The position numbers and the translations under genes were made by a program. The notes beneath the pieces are model-generated. The model had not been told where the DNA came from. It worked only from the letters and a program-made list of their open reading frames with translations, and did not search any database. Positions 26,660 through 35,569 of a stretch of 64,000 nucleotides of DNA are shown piece by piece. The DNA comes from an uncultured SAR86 cluster bacterium (GTDB lineage: Bacteria > Pseudomonadota > Gammaproteobacteria > Magnimaribacterales > AG-339-G14). Positions within the stretch are counted from its first letter, which is position 1; each line of letters begins with the position of its first letter. The stretch spans positions 477,083 through 541,082 of the forward strand of contig CACJUN010000001.1 of the NCBI GenBank assembly GCA_902596665.1, written 5' to 3'.

Positions 26660-27172
26660 TTAGGCAACTATATACTCTCTCCACATATCGTCTTTATATT
26701 CGATTTGAGAGTTCTGGCCTTTTAATAGTGCTTTATAACTTGGTTTTATTGCCACAGGCGAAGGATCTAAAGATTTATCAGCTTTAGCAATATTGCAATC
26801 TTTGCATGCTGTAACGACATTCTCCCAGCTCGATCCACCTCCTTTTGATTTTGGAATTATGTGATCTATGGTTAATTCCTTTCTTTGAAAGACTTCTTTG
26901 CAATATTGGCATGTGAACATATCCCTGAGAAAGACGTTGGATCTAGAAAATTTTACGTGATTTGTATACTTGTAATATTTCCTCAACATAATAATGCTTG
27001 GAACTTTGAGTTTCATGCTGGGTGAATGAACAAACCAATCTGGATGCTCTCTAACAATTATCACGTTTCTGGTAACGACTAACTTGATAGCAGTTTTCCA
27101 ATCTACAACAGATAAAGGAAAGTAGCTTATTGGCTTTCCATTTCCATTGAGTAGCAAGCAATCCTGTGACAT
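26660..27172 (-). CDS. HNH endonuclease family protein
   Basis: 170 aa. The N-terminal half starts CLLLNGNGKPISYFPLSVVDWKTAIKLVV, typical of a conserved bacterial HNH family. The C-terminal HNH domain shows a CxxC pair (CQYC), the catalytic LTIDHIIPKSKGG, WENVVTACKDCN and the final zinc Cys pair. Cellular role unknown; this family is chromosomal and not obviously mobile. A -10-like TATTAA ends 6 nt before the ATG with TTGCAA 18 nt upstream of it, again implying a leaderless message. Divergent from pyrB. Confidence 0.9.
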   Translation of the reverse strand: MSQDCLLLNGNGKPISYFPLSVVDWKTAIKLVVTRNVIIVREHPDWFVHSPSMKLKVPSIIMLRKYYKYTNHVKFSRSNVFLRDMFTCQYCKEVFQRKELTIDHIIPKSKGGGSSWENVVTACKDCNIAKADKSLDPSPVAIKPSYKALLKGQNSQIEYKDDMWREYIVA

Positions 27173-27263
27173 TGATTTAATATGTCACAGTCAAGAAAAT
27201 TTGCAATAGTCTCATCTTGGAATATTCAAAGAATTTACAATCTTTCAATGTTAGAATACTTTC

Positions 27264-28280
27264 ATGGAGTTTCTTGGCAATCATATCCTCTCCATAGATC
27301 AGTTTGACAAAGACGATATCGTAAAAGTTTTTTCAATAGCTGAAAAAATGATCCCATATGCTAACCGGGAGAAAAAAACTAGAGTCCTTCAGGGAGCTAT
27401 TCTGAGTAATATGTTCTTCGAAGCCAGCACAAGGACAAGAATTAGTTTTGGAAGTGCTTTCAATCTTTTAGGCGGAGAGGTAAGAGAAACTACCGGCATT
27501 GAAGCTTCCTCTCTCGCAAAAGGTGAGTCTTTATACGACACTGCCAGAGTATTGAGCGGCTATAGCGATTTAATTGTCATGAGGCATCCTGAAAAAAATT
27601 CTGTCCAAGAATTTTCTGAGGCCTCAAGAGTTCCTGTAATCAATGCAGGAGATGGAGAAAATGAACACCCTAGTCAAGCTTTATTAGACTTATTCACTAT
27701 CAAACTTGAACTGGAATCTAAAGGTAAGTCCATCGATGGAAGCAACATTGCTCTTGTTGGAGATTTAAAATTTGGAAGAGCCGTTCATTCTCTCTGTAAA
27801 GCATTAAATTTATTTAAAAATATATCCTTCAACTTAATATCGCCTGAACAATTAAAACTTCCTCCTGAAATTAGACAAGATCTAGTCTATAACGGAATGA
27901 AAATAAATGAATTCAATTCAATAGAGTCTGGTATTGGTGATGTAGATATTATTTATGTCACCAGGGTTCAAGAAGAAAGATTTGATTCTCCTAAAGAGGC
28001 TAATAAATACAAAGGCCTTCTTAAACTAAATCAAAATATCTACACTGAAAATTGTGAGCCAAATACAGTTATTATGCATCCACTTCCAAGAGACTCTCGT
28101 CCTGATGCTAATGAACTTGATACTGATATGAATGAAAATCCTAACCTAGCCATATACAGGCAGACGGATAATGGTCTTCTCGTTCGTATGGCTTTGATCT
28201 CTCTTATTCTTGGAGTTGATCAAACTCTATCGGATTATGACGAAGATATTTCGTGGGTATCTAGTAAAAAATCTAACTGA
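27264..28280 (+). CDS. pyrB: Aspartate carbamoyltransferase catalytic subunit
   Basis: 338 aa. The carbamoyl-phosphate loop [20 protein letters not shown], the second-site region [27 protein letters not shown], and [17 protein letters not shown] mark PyrB. It condenses carbamoyl phosphate with aspartate in pyrimidine synthesis. No pyrI regulatory or pyrC-like gene is adjacent, so regulation by an associated subunit cannot be judged here. TAGAAT ends 6 nt before the ATG. The 3' end overlaps umuC by 8 nt in convergent orientation. Confidence 0.95.
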   Translation: MEFLGNHILSIDQFDKDDIVKVFSIAEKMIPYANREKKTRVLQGAILSNMFFEASTRTRISFGSAFNLLGGEVRETTGIEASSLAKGESLYDTARVLSGYSDLIVMRHPEKNSVQEFSEASRVPVINAGDGENEHPSQALLDLFTIKLELESKGKSIDGSNIALVGDLKFGRAVHSLCKALNLFKNISFNLISPEQLKLPPEIRQDLVYNGMKINEFNSIESGIGDVDIIYVTRVQEERFDSPKEANKYKGLLKLNQNIYTENCEPNTVIMHPLPRDSRPDANELDTDMNENPNLAIYRQTDNGLLVRMALISLILGVDQTLSDYDEDISWVSSKKSN

Positions 28281-29535
28281 CTTTTGGAAGATCGTTCCAA
28301 GAAGTTGTATATCTAGGTGATTGGATCTCTCTCTTCATTGACCATTTTCTCTTAATCCCCTGAGCTAAGAAATAAACCGGCGGTAATCCCTTCTTATTTA
28401 TTTTATCTATGGTATTCATGAGTTGATCGCTGTGTAAGGTCCTTTCTTTAGGGTAAAAAAAATCATACTGCTGAATTTGATCATCGTAAAAATCTGAAAG
28501 TAATATTCCTGCCTTTATATAATTAAAACCCGATCTATATATGGCTCTGAGACTCTTTTTTGCGTTTTGAATAATATCTCTAGTATCGCTAGTTGGAGCA
28601 ATCAACCTAGTTGTTCCTGAGTTTCTATATTGTCTATCTTGCGTCCTGAAAGGATTTGTTCTGATAAAAACAGAAACATAAAGACATCTTCTATTTTCTC
28701 TCCTAAGCTTAGCTGCTGCTCGTGCTGCATAGTCGCTTACCGCCTCTTCTAAAGTCCTCAAATCATCTACTCTTTTACTAAAGGTTCGACTAACCACAAT
28801 TTGTTTTTTTGCAGATGGCTGGTCTTCGAGGCCAATGCAGGGTTCCCCCCTAAGTTCTCTAACTGTTTTTGCAAGAACTATGTTGAAGTTATTTCTTACG
28901 TATTTTGTATCTATCATTGCAAGATCTAGGGCAGTCCTAATACCAATTTGGTTTAATCTTTTGTGAATCTTTCTGCCTACTCCCCAGACTTCTTGGACAG
29001 GCACCAAATTTAATAGTTTTTTTTGTCTTTCCGGTTTAGATAAATCCACTACTCCTTGCGTAGCTGGATAATATTTGGCTCCATAACTTGCTATTTTAGA
29101 TAAAGTTTTAGTTGGAGCGATGCCTACTCTTACGGGCATTCCCGTCCATTGTTTGATTGTTTCTTTGCATTGCATTCCAAAATCCTGCAAATTTTGACAA
29201 TTATTAACTCCCGTTAAATCTAGAAAGGCTTCATCAATACTATAGATTTCTATATTAGGAGACAGTCGTTCCAGCGTTGTCATTATGCGTGCCGATATAT
29301 CGGCGTAAAGCTCATAATTAGAAGAAAAGGCATAACCTCCTTTTTTGGTATAAGAAGACTCAATCTGATACCAAGGATCACACATCTTAATACCAAGCTT
29401 TTTGGCCTCTTTTGAGAGAGCCACTACACAGCCATCATTATTTGATAAAACGACCACTGGTTTATCTTTTAGATCTGGTCTAAAAACTCTCTCGCAAGAA
29501 GCATAAAAGCTGTTGCAATCTACTAAAGCAAACAT
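28273..29535 (-). CDS. umuC: Translesion DNA polymerase V catalytic subunit UmuC
   Basis: 420 aa Y-family polymerase. Palm motifs [16 protein letters not shown] at the start and [13 protein letters not shown] near residue 100 carry the metal-binding acids; [10 protein letters not shown] is the HhH region. The C-terminal part ([23 protein letters not shown]) is typical of UmuC. It lies 7 nt after umuD on the same strand and shares its LexA-controlled promoter. Length matches E. coli UmuC (422). Confidence 0.96.
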   Translation of the reverse strand: MFALVDCNSFYASCERVFRPDLKDKPVVVLSNNDGCVVALSKEAKKLGIKMCDPWYQIESSYTKKGGYAFSSNYELYADISARIMTTLERLSPNIEIYSIDEAFLDLTGVNNCQNLQDFGMQCKETIKQWTGMPVRVGIAPTKTLSKIASYGAKYYPATQGVVDLSKPERQKKLLNLVPVQEVWGVGRKIHKRLNQIGIRTALDLAMIDTKYVRNNFNIVLAKTVRELRGEPCIGLEDQPSAKKQIVVSRTFSKRVDDLRTLEEAVSDYAARAAAKLRRENRRCLYVSVFIRTNPFRTQDRQYRNSGTTRLIAPTSDTRDIIQNAKKSLRAIYRSGFNYIKAGILLSDFYDDQIQQYDFFYPKERTLHSDQLMNTIDKINKKGLPPVYFLAQGIKRKWSMKREIQSPRYTTSWNDLPKVS

Positions 29536-29542
29536 CTCTTAA

Positions 29543-29950
29543 TCAAAATTGATTGATGGCGGCCAATACAACGCCAATTATTTCAAAATCTTCCTTTTTA
29601 TCTATTTTAATAGGCGGATATTTAATATTTTCTGCGACCAATCTAGGCTCAGGATAAAGTTGTAATCGCTTACAGGTATAAGATCCGTCGACCGAAGCGA
29701 TGACTATCTTGCCGTCAGTTGGCTCGATACTTCGGTCGACTATTAAAATTGCATCATTATGTATACCCACATTAATCATAGAATCGCCAGCAGCTCTTAA
29801 AAAGTAGGTCGCAGCTGAATTCTTTATCAGGTACTCATTTAAATCTATTGATCTCTCTACGTAATCATCTGCAGGACTAGGCCAACCAACAGCAATTTTG
29901 TCATTGAAAAGAGGCAGATTTACCCTGCGCTTTTGATCTTCAGATATCAT
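29543..29950 (-). CDS. umuD: UmuD, S24-family autoprotease subunit of Pol V
   Basis: 135 aa from ATG (MISEDQKRRVNLPLF); a TTG two codons upstream is the ORF-track start. The catalytic Ser is in AAGDSMINVGI and the catalytic Lys in YTCKRLQL. The self-cleavage region reads IAVGWPSPADDY, so the residue before Gly is Val where E. coli UmuD has Cys. RecA-stimulated cleavage should yield the active UmuD' partner of UmuC. A near-consensus LexA box lies 27 nt upstream of the ATG. Confidence 0.95.
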   Translation of the reverse strand: MISEDQKRRVNLPLFNDKIAVGWPSPADDYVERSIDLNEYLIKNSAATYFLRAAGDSMINVGIHNDAILIVDRSIEPTDGKIVIASVDGSYTCKRLQLYPEPRLVAENIKYPPIKIDKKEDFEIIGVVLAAINQF

Positions 29951-29976
29951 TCGCAAAAATAAAAAAATAAATTAAG

Positions 29977-29996
29977 TACTGTATAAATATACAGTA
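29977..29996. promoter_or_regulatory. LexA (SOS) box upstream of umuDC
   Basis: TACTGTATAAATATACAGTA carries the CTGT-N8-ACAG core and differs from the E. coli consensus (TACTGTATATATATACAGTA) at one position. It sits between coq7 and umuD, just before umuD, as expected for an SOS-repressed operon. Confidence 0.93.
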
Positions 29997-30024
29997 TATT
30001 GCTTAATAATAAAAGTAGACTTAT

Positions 30025-30540
30025 CTAGATTATTTTTGCTACTTTGACTGCAGATGAAGATCCCCACCCTACAATTTTCATCCAGAAGTTTAGAAGGAAT
30101 CCAGGAGTAGATCTTTTTTTAATTGCGGACTCATTTTTATGCTCAATCTCATCATCCTGACAGGATTGGAGGAGATCTATAAGGGCTTGATCAGGATCAT
30201 TCTGTGCCCTTAAGTATTTGAGTTGTTCTTCGTAATGATCTTCTACAAAAGACTCAACTGCTTCAATTGTTGCAAAAACTATTCTGGGGCCAAAGAGAGA
30301 AGGAAGAAAACCTAGAAGATAGCCAGCAACTTTCCAAATGCCAACTAACTTGCTTCTTTTGCTTACCGGAAGAACTTCTTCTATCTTTCGTAAATGTTCT
30401 TTTTCTGTTTCTAAATGTCTTTTTGAAAACTCAACCAAAGCCGGGTCTTTAGCAATGGAGAGAATCCCTTTATATATGTAAACAGCGCCTACTTCGCCAG
30501 CATGATCAGAACGAAGAAAAGATTCGAGCAATTTATTCAT
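30025..30540 (-). CDS. coq7: Demethoxyubiquinone hydroxylase Coq7/UbiF-type
   Basis: 171 aa di-iron protein. The start MNKLLESFLRSDHAGEVGAVYIYKG is used; the longer ORF-track version runs into tRNA-Val. Ligand-bearing motifs are DHAGEVGA, ETEKEHLRKIEE, IEAVESFVEDHYEEQL and CQDDEIEHK (the four-helix ExxH pattern). It hydroxylates the demethoxy intermediate of ubiquinone, an oxygen-dependent step. Alone on its strand between tRNA-Val and umuD; probably transcribed together with the tRNA upstream. Confidence 0.93.
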   Translation of the reverse strand: MNKLLESFLRSDHAGEVGAVYIYKGILSIAKDPALVEFSKRHLETEKEHLRKIEEVLPVSKRSKLVGIWKVAGYLLGFLPSLFGPRIVFATIEAVESFVEDHYEEQLKYLRAQNDPDQALIDLLQSCQDDEIEHKNESAIKKRSTPGFLLNFWMKIVGWGSSSAVKVAKII

Positions 30541-30584
30541 CAAAGAATAATATCTGTAATTTGTCTTATAAGATAATTCTAAAA

Positions 30585-30661
30585 TGGTAGACACGCCCGG
30601 ACTCGAACCGGGGACCCCTACCATGTCAAGGTAGTACTCTAACCAACTGAGCTACGTGTCT
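30585..30661 (-). tRNA. tRNA-Val (GAC)
   Basis: A 77-nt tRNA reading AGACACG ... CGTGTCT-A-CCA, CCA encoded. The anticodon arm is CTACC-TTGACAT-GGTAG, anticodon GAC; the T arm contains CCCGG-TTCGAGT-CCGGG. Its first two bases overlap the TAG stop codon of the upstream msrAB gene on the same strand. Confidence 0.97.
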
Positions 30662-31919
30662 ATATATTTCTGGGAACGAATTCTAACACAGTTGCATTGA
30701 TGCAATATCTGGGAAGTCCATTAGGCCCATCCTGAAAAACGTGTCCGAGATGAATTCCTGAAGATTTAGATTTAATTTCAACCCTGGTCATTCCATAACT
30801 GTAGTCCATGTGCTCTGTAACAGACCCATCTACTGGTTTAGTAAAAGATAACCATCCCGTTCTGGAATTAAATCTATCTTTTGTATCAAAAAGAGGTGCT
30901 CCGCTGAGCTTATCAATGAAAACTCCTTCTGGGGTATCTTTAAATAACTCATATTCTTTGCAAAAGACTGGGTCCGTTCCTTGATTAAAAGCAACGCTAT
31001 AGGCTTCACTTTCTCCTAATTTAAAAATACCAAGGGCCTTATAGAAGTTTTCTCTTTGAACAAATCCTTGAAGAGAAAATTTCTCTACGCCATCTTCAAT
31101 AAAAAAGATAGTTGGTGTTGCCCAAGTAGGAGATGATAATTGAAGATCATGCAAATCTGAGGAATATCTATAATGTAACGGGATTGAACCTTCATAATCA
31201 GACAAAACTTCATTTTTGAGCTTAGTACAGTAAGGACAAAATTCTGAATCCAAAACTAAAATATACTTGCCAGCAAGTAAATAACTGTTATCAATCTTAG
31301 GTTTTTCAACTTCTTCAAACACAATACCGGTTGAATGATCTGGACAGTAGCCATTAGGATTCTTAACTAAGTAATCTTGATGATATTCTTCTGCAGGATA
31401 AAACTTTTTTAATTTCTTTATATTTGTAACTATATCTCCATAACCTTCTTTGCTTAGCAGCATTTGATATTCATCTTTTAGTTCGATGGATAACATTTCT
31501 TCGGATTGATCATTAAATAATATTAGAGATCGGTACTGAGTTCCTATGTCGTTACCTTGTCTATTTTTTTGCGTTGGATCATGCAGTTCAAAGAAGAATT
31601 TAATTAAATCGGTTAAGGAAATTGAATTCCTATCGTATGTAACTTCGACAACCTCAGCAAAATTATCAGGATTGAATTTATTTTTAAACTTTGTTATTTC
31701 AGAATATCTAGGTTCAAGACCAATACCGTCAGCGTAACCAGATTCAACGTTTATCACTCCTGGTAATTCTGCAAATTTTTTCTCAACGCTCCAAAAACAT
31801 CCAGCTCCAAAAACAATTTTGTCTTCATGAATAGTTATATTTTTTGAAGAAAAAGCAGTGGAAGCAAAAATAATTAATATGAACAGAAAAGGCTTATAGA
31901 GATTTGGCAAGCAAGCCAT
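30660..31919 (-). CDS. msrAB: Secreted methionine sulfoxide reductase, MsrA-thioredoxin-MsrB fusion
   Basis: 419 aa. A signal sequence (LYKPFLFILIIFASTAFSS) precedes MsrA (active site GAGCFWSVE near residue 40, GTQYRS, YHQDYL). A thioredoxin-like domain follows (SEFCPYCTKL near 225, cis-Pro in WATPTIFF). The C-terminus is MsrB, with SGAPLFDTKDRFNSRTGW, HLGHVF and catalytic RYCIN; its zinc CxxC pairs are missing, as in zinc-free MsrBs. It reduces both Met-sulfoxide epimers in exported proteins, and the internal thioredoxin domain may recycle them. The stop TAG overlaps tRNA-Val by 2 nt. Confidence 0.93.
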   Translation of the reverse strand: MACLPNLYKPFLFILIIFASTAFSSKNITIHEDKIVFGAGCFWSVEKKFAELPGVINVESGYADGIGLEPRYSEITKFKNKFNPDNFAEVVEVTYDRNSISLTDLIKFFFELHDPTQKNRQGNDIGTQYRSLILFNDQSEEMLSIELKDEYQMLLSKEGYGDIVTNIKKLKKFYPAEEYHQDYLVKNPNGYCPDHSTGIVFEEVEKPKIDNSYLLAGKYILVLDSEFCPYCTKLKNEVLSDYEGSIPLHYRYSSDLHDLQLSSPTWATPTIFFIEDGVEKFSLQGFVQRENFYKALGIFKLGESEAYSVAFNQGTDPVFCKEYELFKDTPEGVFIDKLSGAPLFDTKDRFNSRTGWLSFTKPVDGSVTEHMDYSYGMTRVEIKSKSSGIHLGHVFQDGPNGLPRYCINATVLEFVPRNI

Positions 31920-31934
31920 TTGAGAAAAAGAAAA

Positions 31935-32348
31935 TTATCCTTGCTCTTCTGTAATTGTAATTACAGTAGGAGAACAGTTATCGATCTGCAAGGTTTCTAT
32001 TTGTTCGAGTAATAATTGAAGTCTTCTAAACTCGTATACAGCTGGATTCACAGATTCAGAACCAACTCCAAAATAATTTTTCCCAGTCAGAGGATTGTTT
32101 GTCCTGAATCCAAAAAAAACAGATGACACATTTCTATCCGCTTCGTTAACTAACTTGTCAGCAAGATCTTCTACAATATTGGAAACTCTTACAGATTCTT
32201 CTGATAATTCAATACAGTTCAATAGTGTTGGATCAAAATCAAAGTGCAGATTCAATGGTTGAGGTGTTTGATACCAGAAGATGGGTTTTGCGCAACCAAC
32301 TGCAAAAGTTAATAACAAAAGTAAAGAAATGCGGAATGGTTTTTTCAT
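31935..32348 (-). CDS. Hypothetical lipoprotein
   Basis: 137 aa, not recognised. The N-terminus ISLLLLLTFAVGCAKP is a lipoprotein signal with lipobox AVGC. The mature part contains two further cysteines (LLNCIELS, IDNCSPT) and the segment NPLTGKNYFGVGSESVNPAVYEFRRLQLLLEQIE. It stands 53 nt after mscS and 15 nt before msrAB on the same strand, so co-transcription is likely. No function is suggested. Confidence 0.65.
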   Translation of the reverse strand: MKKPFRISLLLLLTFAVGCAKPIFWYQTPQPLNLHFDFDPTLLNCIELSEESVRVSNIVEDLADKLVNEADRNVSSVFFGFRTNNPLTGKNYFGVGSESVNPAVYEFRRLQLLLEQIETLQIDNCSPTVITITEEQG

Positions 32349-32400
32349 AAATCCTCAGGTGACATTATATCTAATTTAATAAACTTGAGAACAAAGAATA

Positions 32401-33555
32401 TTATTTTTTATCCTCAGCTTCATTATTGATTAAAGCAGAAGCATGTACGTCATTTTCATCCATAATTCCGTCTGAGCCACCTGATTCAACATATATTGAC
32501 CTTGAAGGGAAGGCAAATTCACTTCCGCTGGATCTAACTATATCAATAACTGAATATACAAGATCTTGCTTGATGGTTGAGAACTCAGTGAAATTACAAG
32601 GATTAGTAAAACATAATATTTGGACGTCAATAGAGCTTGAATTAAAGGCGACAGTTTTTGCAAAGGATTCTTGCTTTACGTTTTCCACTAGTCCTTCATA
32701 GTCCTTTATAAACTCATCAATTTTCGAGCATATTTCTTTGAGTTGCTCGAGAGTTGTTGAATAGACAAGGTTTATTTTCCAATCTATTCTTCTGTGATAC
32801 ATCTCACCGTGATTGATAACTTTTACATCAGATAAATCTTTATTGGGAATAATCATAGGAGAGGTATTGAAAAGTCTAATGACTGTTGATCTAAATCCAA
32901 TTTTATCAACCATTCCGTGAAGATGACCCTCGACTTCAATTCTATCGCCTGGCTGAAATCTATTTTCAGCAATTATTAAAATTCCAGAGATTAAATTCTT
33001 GAAAAGATCTTGAGCTCCTAATGCAACAGCAACTGAGAATAACCCCAAACCTGCAATAATGGGACCTATTTGAATTCCAAATATATCTAAAATTATTGCA
33101 AAGCCTATGACCCAAATTAAAACTCTTATGGCTTTCTCAAGCCACATTGTCATTGCGGCGGTTAAAAAGCTGGTGCCAGTCAGCATAGAAAAGAGCGGTG
33201 AAACACTGTTGGTAAAAACGCTAAAAATTGTGAAAGCTAGCGATGCTTTGACTAAATTTTCTATAAATAAACCCAGAGATCCTGATAAAGGTAAATAAAT
33301 ACTTATTAAGTAAAGAGCAAGCGTTATAGGAACATAACCTACTGGTTTCCTGAGGGACTCAAATACAACATCATCAACTTCTGTTTCTGTATTGTCAGCT
33401 ATAGATTCCAACCACTTAAAAAATCTACTGACGATGAAAGCTCTTAGCAAAAGAGCAATAACCAAAATTCCGATGGATATAAAAAGTTCTGTAAGACCGA
33501 TTCCTAAAAGGCCCTCCTCCCAAACTTCTTTAAAAATATTAAAAAATCCGTCCAT
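32401..33555 (-). CDS. MscS-family mechanosensitive ion channel
   Basis: 384 aa. Several N-terminal helices are followed by the pore helix and beta domain: GLGLFSVAVALGAQDLFKNLISGILIIAENRFQPGDRIEVEG, with GFRSTVIRLFNTSPMIIPN after it. This is the small-conductance MscS architecture; it releases solutes on hypo-osmotic shock. The C-terminal tail is acidic (DENDVHASALINNEAEDKK). It shares one base with the upstream flavin monooxygenase stop codon. Confidence 0.92.
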   Translation of the reverse strand: MDGFFNIFKEVWEEGLLGIGLTELFISIGILVIALLLRAFIVSRFFKWLESIADNTETEVDDVVFESLRKPVGYVPITLALYLISIYLPLSGSLGLFIENLVKASLAFTIFSVFTNSVSPLFSMLTGTSFLTAAMTMWLEKAIRVLIWVIGFAIILDIFGIQIGPIIAGLGLFSVAVALGAQDLFKNLISGILIIAENRFQPGDRIEVEGHLHGMVDKIGFRSTVIRLFNTSPMIIPNKDLSDVKVINHGEMYHRRIDWKINLVYSTTLEQLKEICSKIDEFIKDYEGLVENVKQESFAKTVAFNSSSIDVQILCFTNPCNFTEFSTIKQDLVYSVIDIVRSSGSEFAFPSRSIYVESGGSDGIMDENDVHASALINNEAEDKK

Positions 33556-34988
33556 TAATTCCTCAAGACTAATGCACCGTCATCAATTTTCTTGAATTTA
33601 ATATCAAAAAGATCTTGAAAGTAATTTTGATTATTTCTCCAAGGAGATTTTTCACCCTGTTTTGGAAATAAATGCATTGACCTCATCAAATAACCTGAAG
33701 AAAAACCATTTAACCAATCATCCTCTTTAACTTGGATATCTGGATCTGGTAATGAATGAGTTATTTTATTTTCATCCATATAATTAATTAACTTGCACAT
33801 AAATTCACATGTTAAATCCGATCTTAGCGTCCAAGATGCATTAATGTATCCAAAAGAATTAATCAGGTTAGGCACGCCTGTGTACATCATTCCTTTGTAA
33901 GCAACAGTATTTGGCATATCAATATCTCGATTATCAACTTTCACATCAGCTCCACCTAAAAATTGCATTTGCAAGCCTGTCGCAGTAACAATAATATCTG
34001 CTTGGATTTCTTCTCCTGATTCCATTTTAATGCCTGTCTCAGTAAAAGAGTCTATATGGCCTGTAATAACAGATGCTCTTTTTTCGTTTATAGCATTAAA
34101 TAAATCACCCTCTGGCAGAGCACAGATTCTCTGATCCCATGGATTGTAGGTTGGAGTGAAGTGTTTATCTACGTATTCATCAGGTAAATGTTTTCTCACT
34201 TCATCTAAAAGAAGATTCTTAACTCTTTCTGGATTTTTCTTGCTATGTTTGAAAAGTGTTTGCTGTAGCCAAACGTTCCTAGTTCTCACAATTTTATATG
34301 CCAACGAATGGGGCAGAATCTTTTTTAGAAAAGCACCGAATGCATTAACTTCAGGTACAGGGAAATAATAAGTTGGAGATCTTTGAATCATGTAAACATG
34401 ATTAGCTTTCTCAGCTACCGCTGGAACAACAGTTGCAGCCGTGGCGCCACTTCCAATGACAGCAACAGTTTTATTTTCATAGTCTAAATCTTCAGGCCAA
34501 TGTTGGGGATGGATTTTTATTCCTTTATACGAATCTGATCCTTTAAAATCAGGAAGATAACCATTTTCATAGTTGTAATATCCAGTGCCCATAAAAACAA
34601 ATTTCGCTTTGATCTGCTTTTCTCCTTCAGGAGTTACTAAATCAAGCGTCCAACAGGCTTCATTAGAATTCCAATGTAGAGATGTCAGTTTGGTGTTGAA
34701 GCTAATTTTGTCTCTGAGATGATATTCATCAATAGTCTCATCTAAATATCTTAGGATTGACGATCCGTCAGCAAGTGTTTTATCTTCCTTCCATGGTTTG
34801 AAAGAGTAACCCATCGTATACATATCGGAATCTGACCTAATTCCTGGGTATTTGAACAAGTCCCAAGTTCCACCAATATTTTTCCTTGATTCGATAATTT
34901 GAAAACTCTTATTTGGACATTTCATTGTCAAATAAGAAGCTGCACCTATCCCAGAGATACCTGCGCCTATAACTGCTACATCAATCAT
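33555..34988 (-). CDS. Flavin-containing monooxygenase (Baeyer-Villiger/FMO type)
   Basis: 477 aa. FAD-binding VAVIGAGISGIGAASYL at the N-terminus, then GGTWDLFKYPGIRSD, NADPH-binding VIGSGATAATVVP, and the FMO/BVMO fingerprint SYKGIKIHPQHWP (FxGxxxHxxxW-like, with Tyr for Phe). ATGLQMQ is the second dinucleotide-fold landmark. Such enzymes insert oxygen into ketones or oxidise N/S substrates; the substrate is not predictable. Upstream on the same strand are the rhodanese and two tiny membrane proteins (18-nt gap), downstream mscS (1-nt overlap). Confidence 0.9.
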   Translation of the reverse strand: MIDVAVIGAGISGIGAASYLTMKCPNKSFQIIESRKNIGGTWDLFKYPGIRSDSDMYTMGYSFKPWKEDKTLADGSSILRYLDETIDEYHLRDKISFNTKLTSLHWNSNEACWTLDLVTPEGEKQIKAKFVFMGTGYYNYENGYLPDFKGSDSYKGIKIHPQHWPEDLDYENKTVAVIGSGATAATVVPAVAEKANHVYMIQRSPTYYFPVPEVNAFGAFLKKILPHSLAYKIVRTRNVWLQQTLFKHSKKNPERVKNLLLDEVRKHLPDEYVDKHFTPTYNPWDQRICALPEGDLFNAINEKRASVITGHIDSFTETGIKMESGEEIQADIIVTATGLQMQFLGGADVKVDNRDIDMPNTVAYKGMMYTGVPNLINSFGYINASWTLRSDLTCEFMCKLINYMDENKITHSLPDPDIQVKEDDWLNGFSSGYLMRSMHLFPKQGEKSPWRNNQNYFQDLFDIKFKKIDDGALVLRN

Positions 34989-35006
34989 AATATTCTTTAT
35001 CTAGTA

Positions 35007-35369
35007 TTAATCCTCTATGGGAAAACCTGAAGACTGCCATTCAGAGATTCCGCCTTTCAAAGATGAAACTTGATTATAACCCATACGTTTTATGCTTTCG
35101 CAAGCTAAAACCGACCTAAAACCTGATTGACAATAAATAATAAGTTTTGTGTCTCGATCGGGGATGTTTGCTTCAACCATTTTTTCGATCAATCCTTTGC
35201 TCATATGGACCGAATTAGGAATTCTAGAAGTATCCCATTCTTCCCTTTCTCTACTATCGATTAGAATAAAATCCTCTTCGTTATCTTTGGCATGTTTTAG
35301 TTGAATACAATCCACTTCATCAACGTTAACCAATGCTTCTTCAACTATATCTAAAAATGATTTTTTCAT
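35007..35369 (-). CDS. Rhodanese-like domain protein
   Basis: 120 aa from MKKSFLDIVEEA, whose ATG overlaps the upstream stop codon (ATGA); the ORF-track start is four codons earlier. A single rhodanese domain: FILIDSREREEWDTSRIPNSVHMSKG and the active-site loop IYCQSGFRS with the persulfide-forming Cys, ending MGYNQVSSLKGGISEW. Likely a small cytosolic sulfur carrier or sulfurtransferase. It belongs to a tight leftward operon with two membrane proteins and probably the FMO gene. Confidence 0.92.
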   Translation of the reverse strand: MKKSFLDIVEEALVNVDEVDCIQLKHAKDNEEDFILIDSREREEWDTSRIPNSVHMSKGLIEKMVEANIPDRDTKLIIYCQSGFRSVLACESIKRMGYNQVSSLKGGISEWQSSGFPIED

Positions 35370-35569
35370 TTGAACCAACAAATTTTTGCAGCTTGCTCTT
35401 CAGATTCTACGACACAACCATCTTCATGAGAATAGATAATCACACCGACAATAATTCCAATGGAGATGGAGAGCGCTATGGCGATGGATTTGCCAAATTT
35501 CCTTGTTAAATAGGTAACTAACATGGAAGTGACCAACACAATTCCAATACCAAGAATTAATCTAATCAT
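35366..35569 (-). CDS. Small hypothetical membrane protein (67 aa)
   Basis: Two predicted transmembrane helices (LILGIGIVLVTSMLVTYL and IAIALSISIGIIVGVIIY) joined by a short basic loop (TRKFGKS), then a tail containing two cysteines (HEDGCVVE, AAKICWFK). No family recognised. It overlaps the upstream small membrane gene by 8 nt and the rhodanese by 4 nt. That translational coupling makes it credible as a real gene despite its size. Confidence 0.7.
   Translation of the reverse strand: MIRLILGIGIVLVTSMLVTYLTRKFGKSIAIALSISIGIIVGVIIYSHEDGCVVESEEQAAKICWFK

Noticed and set aside
26660-27172. HNH gene as a mobile element or homing endonuclease
   Set aside because: Its base composition matches its neighbours, no repeats or intron boundaries are visible, and it belongs to a common chromosomal HNH family.
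30541-30624. N-terminal extension of the Coq7 ORF
   Set aside because: It translates the 3' end of tRNA-Val; Coq7 begins at MNKLLESFLRSDHAGE.
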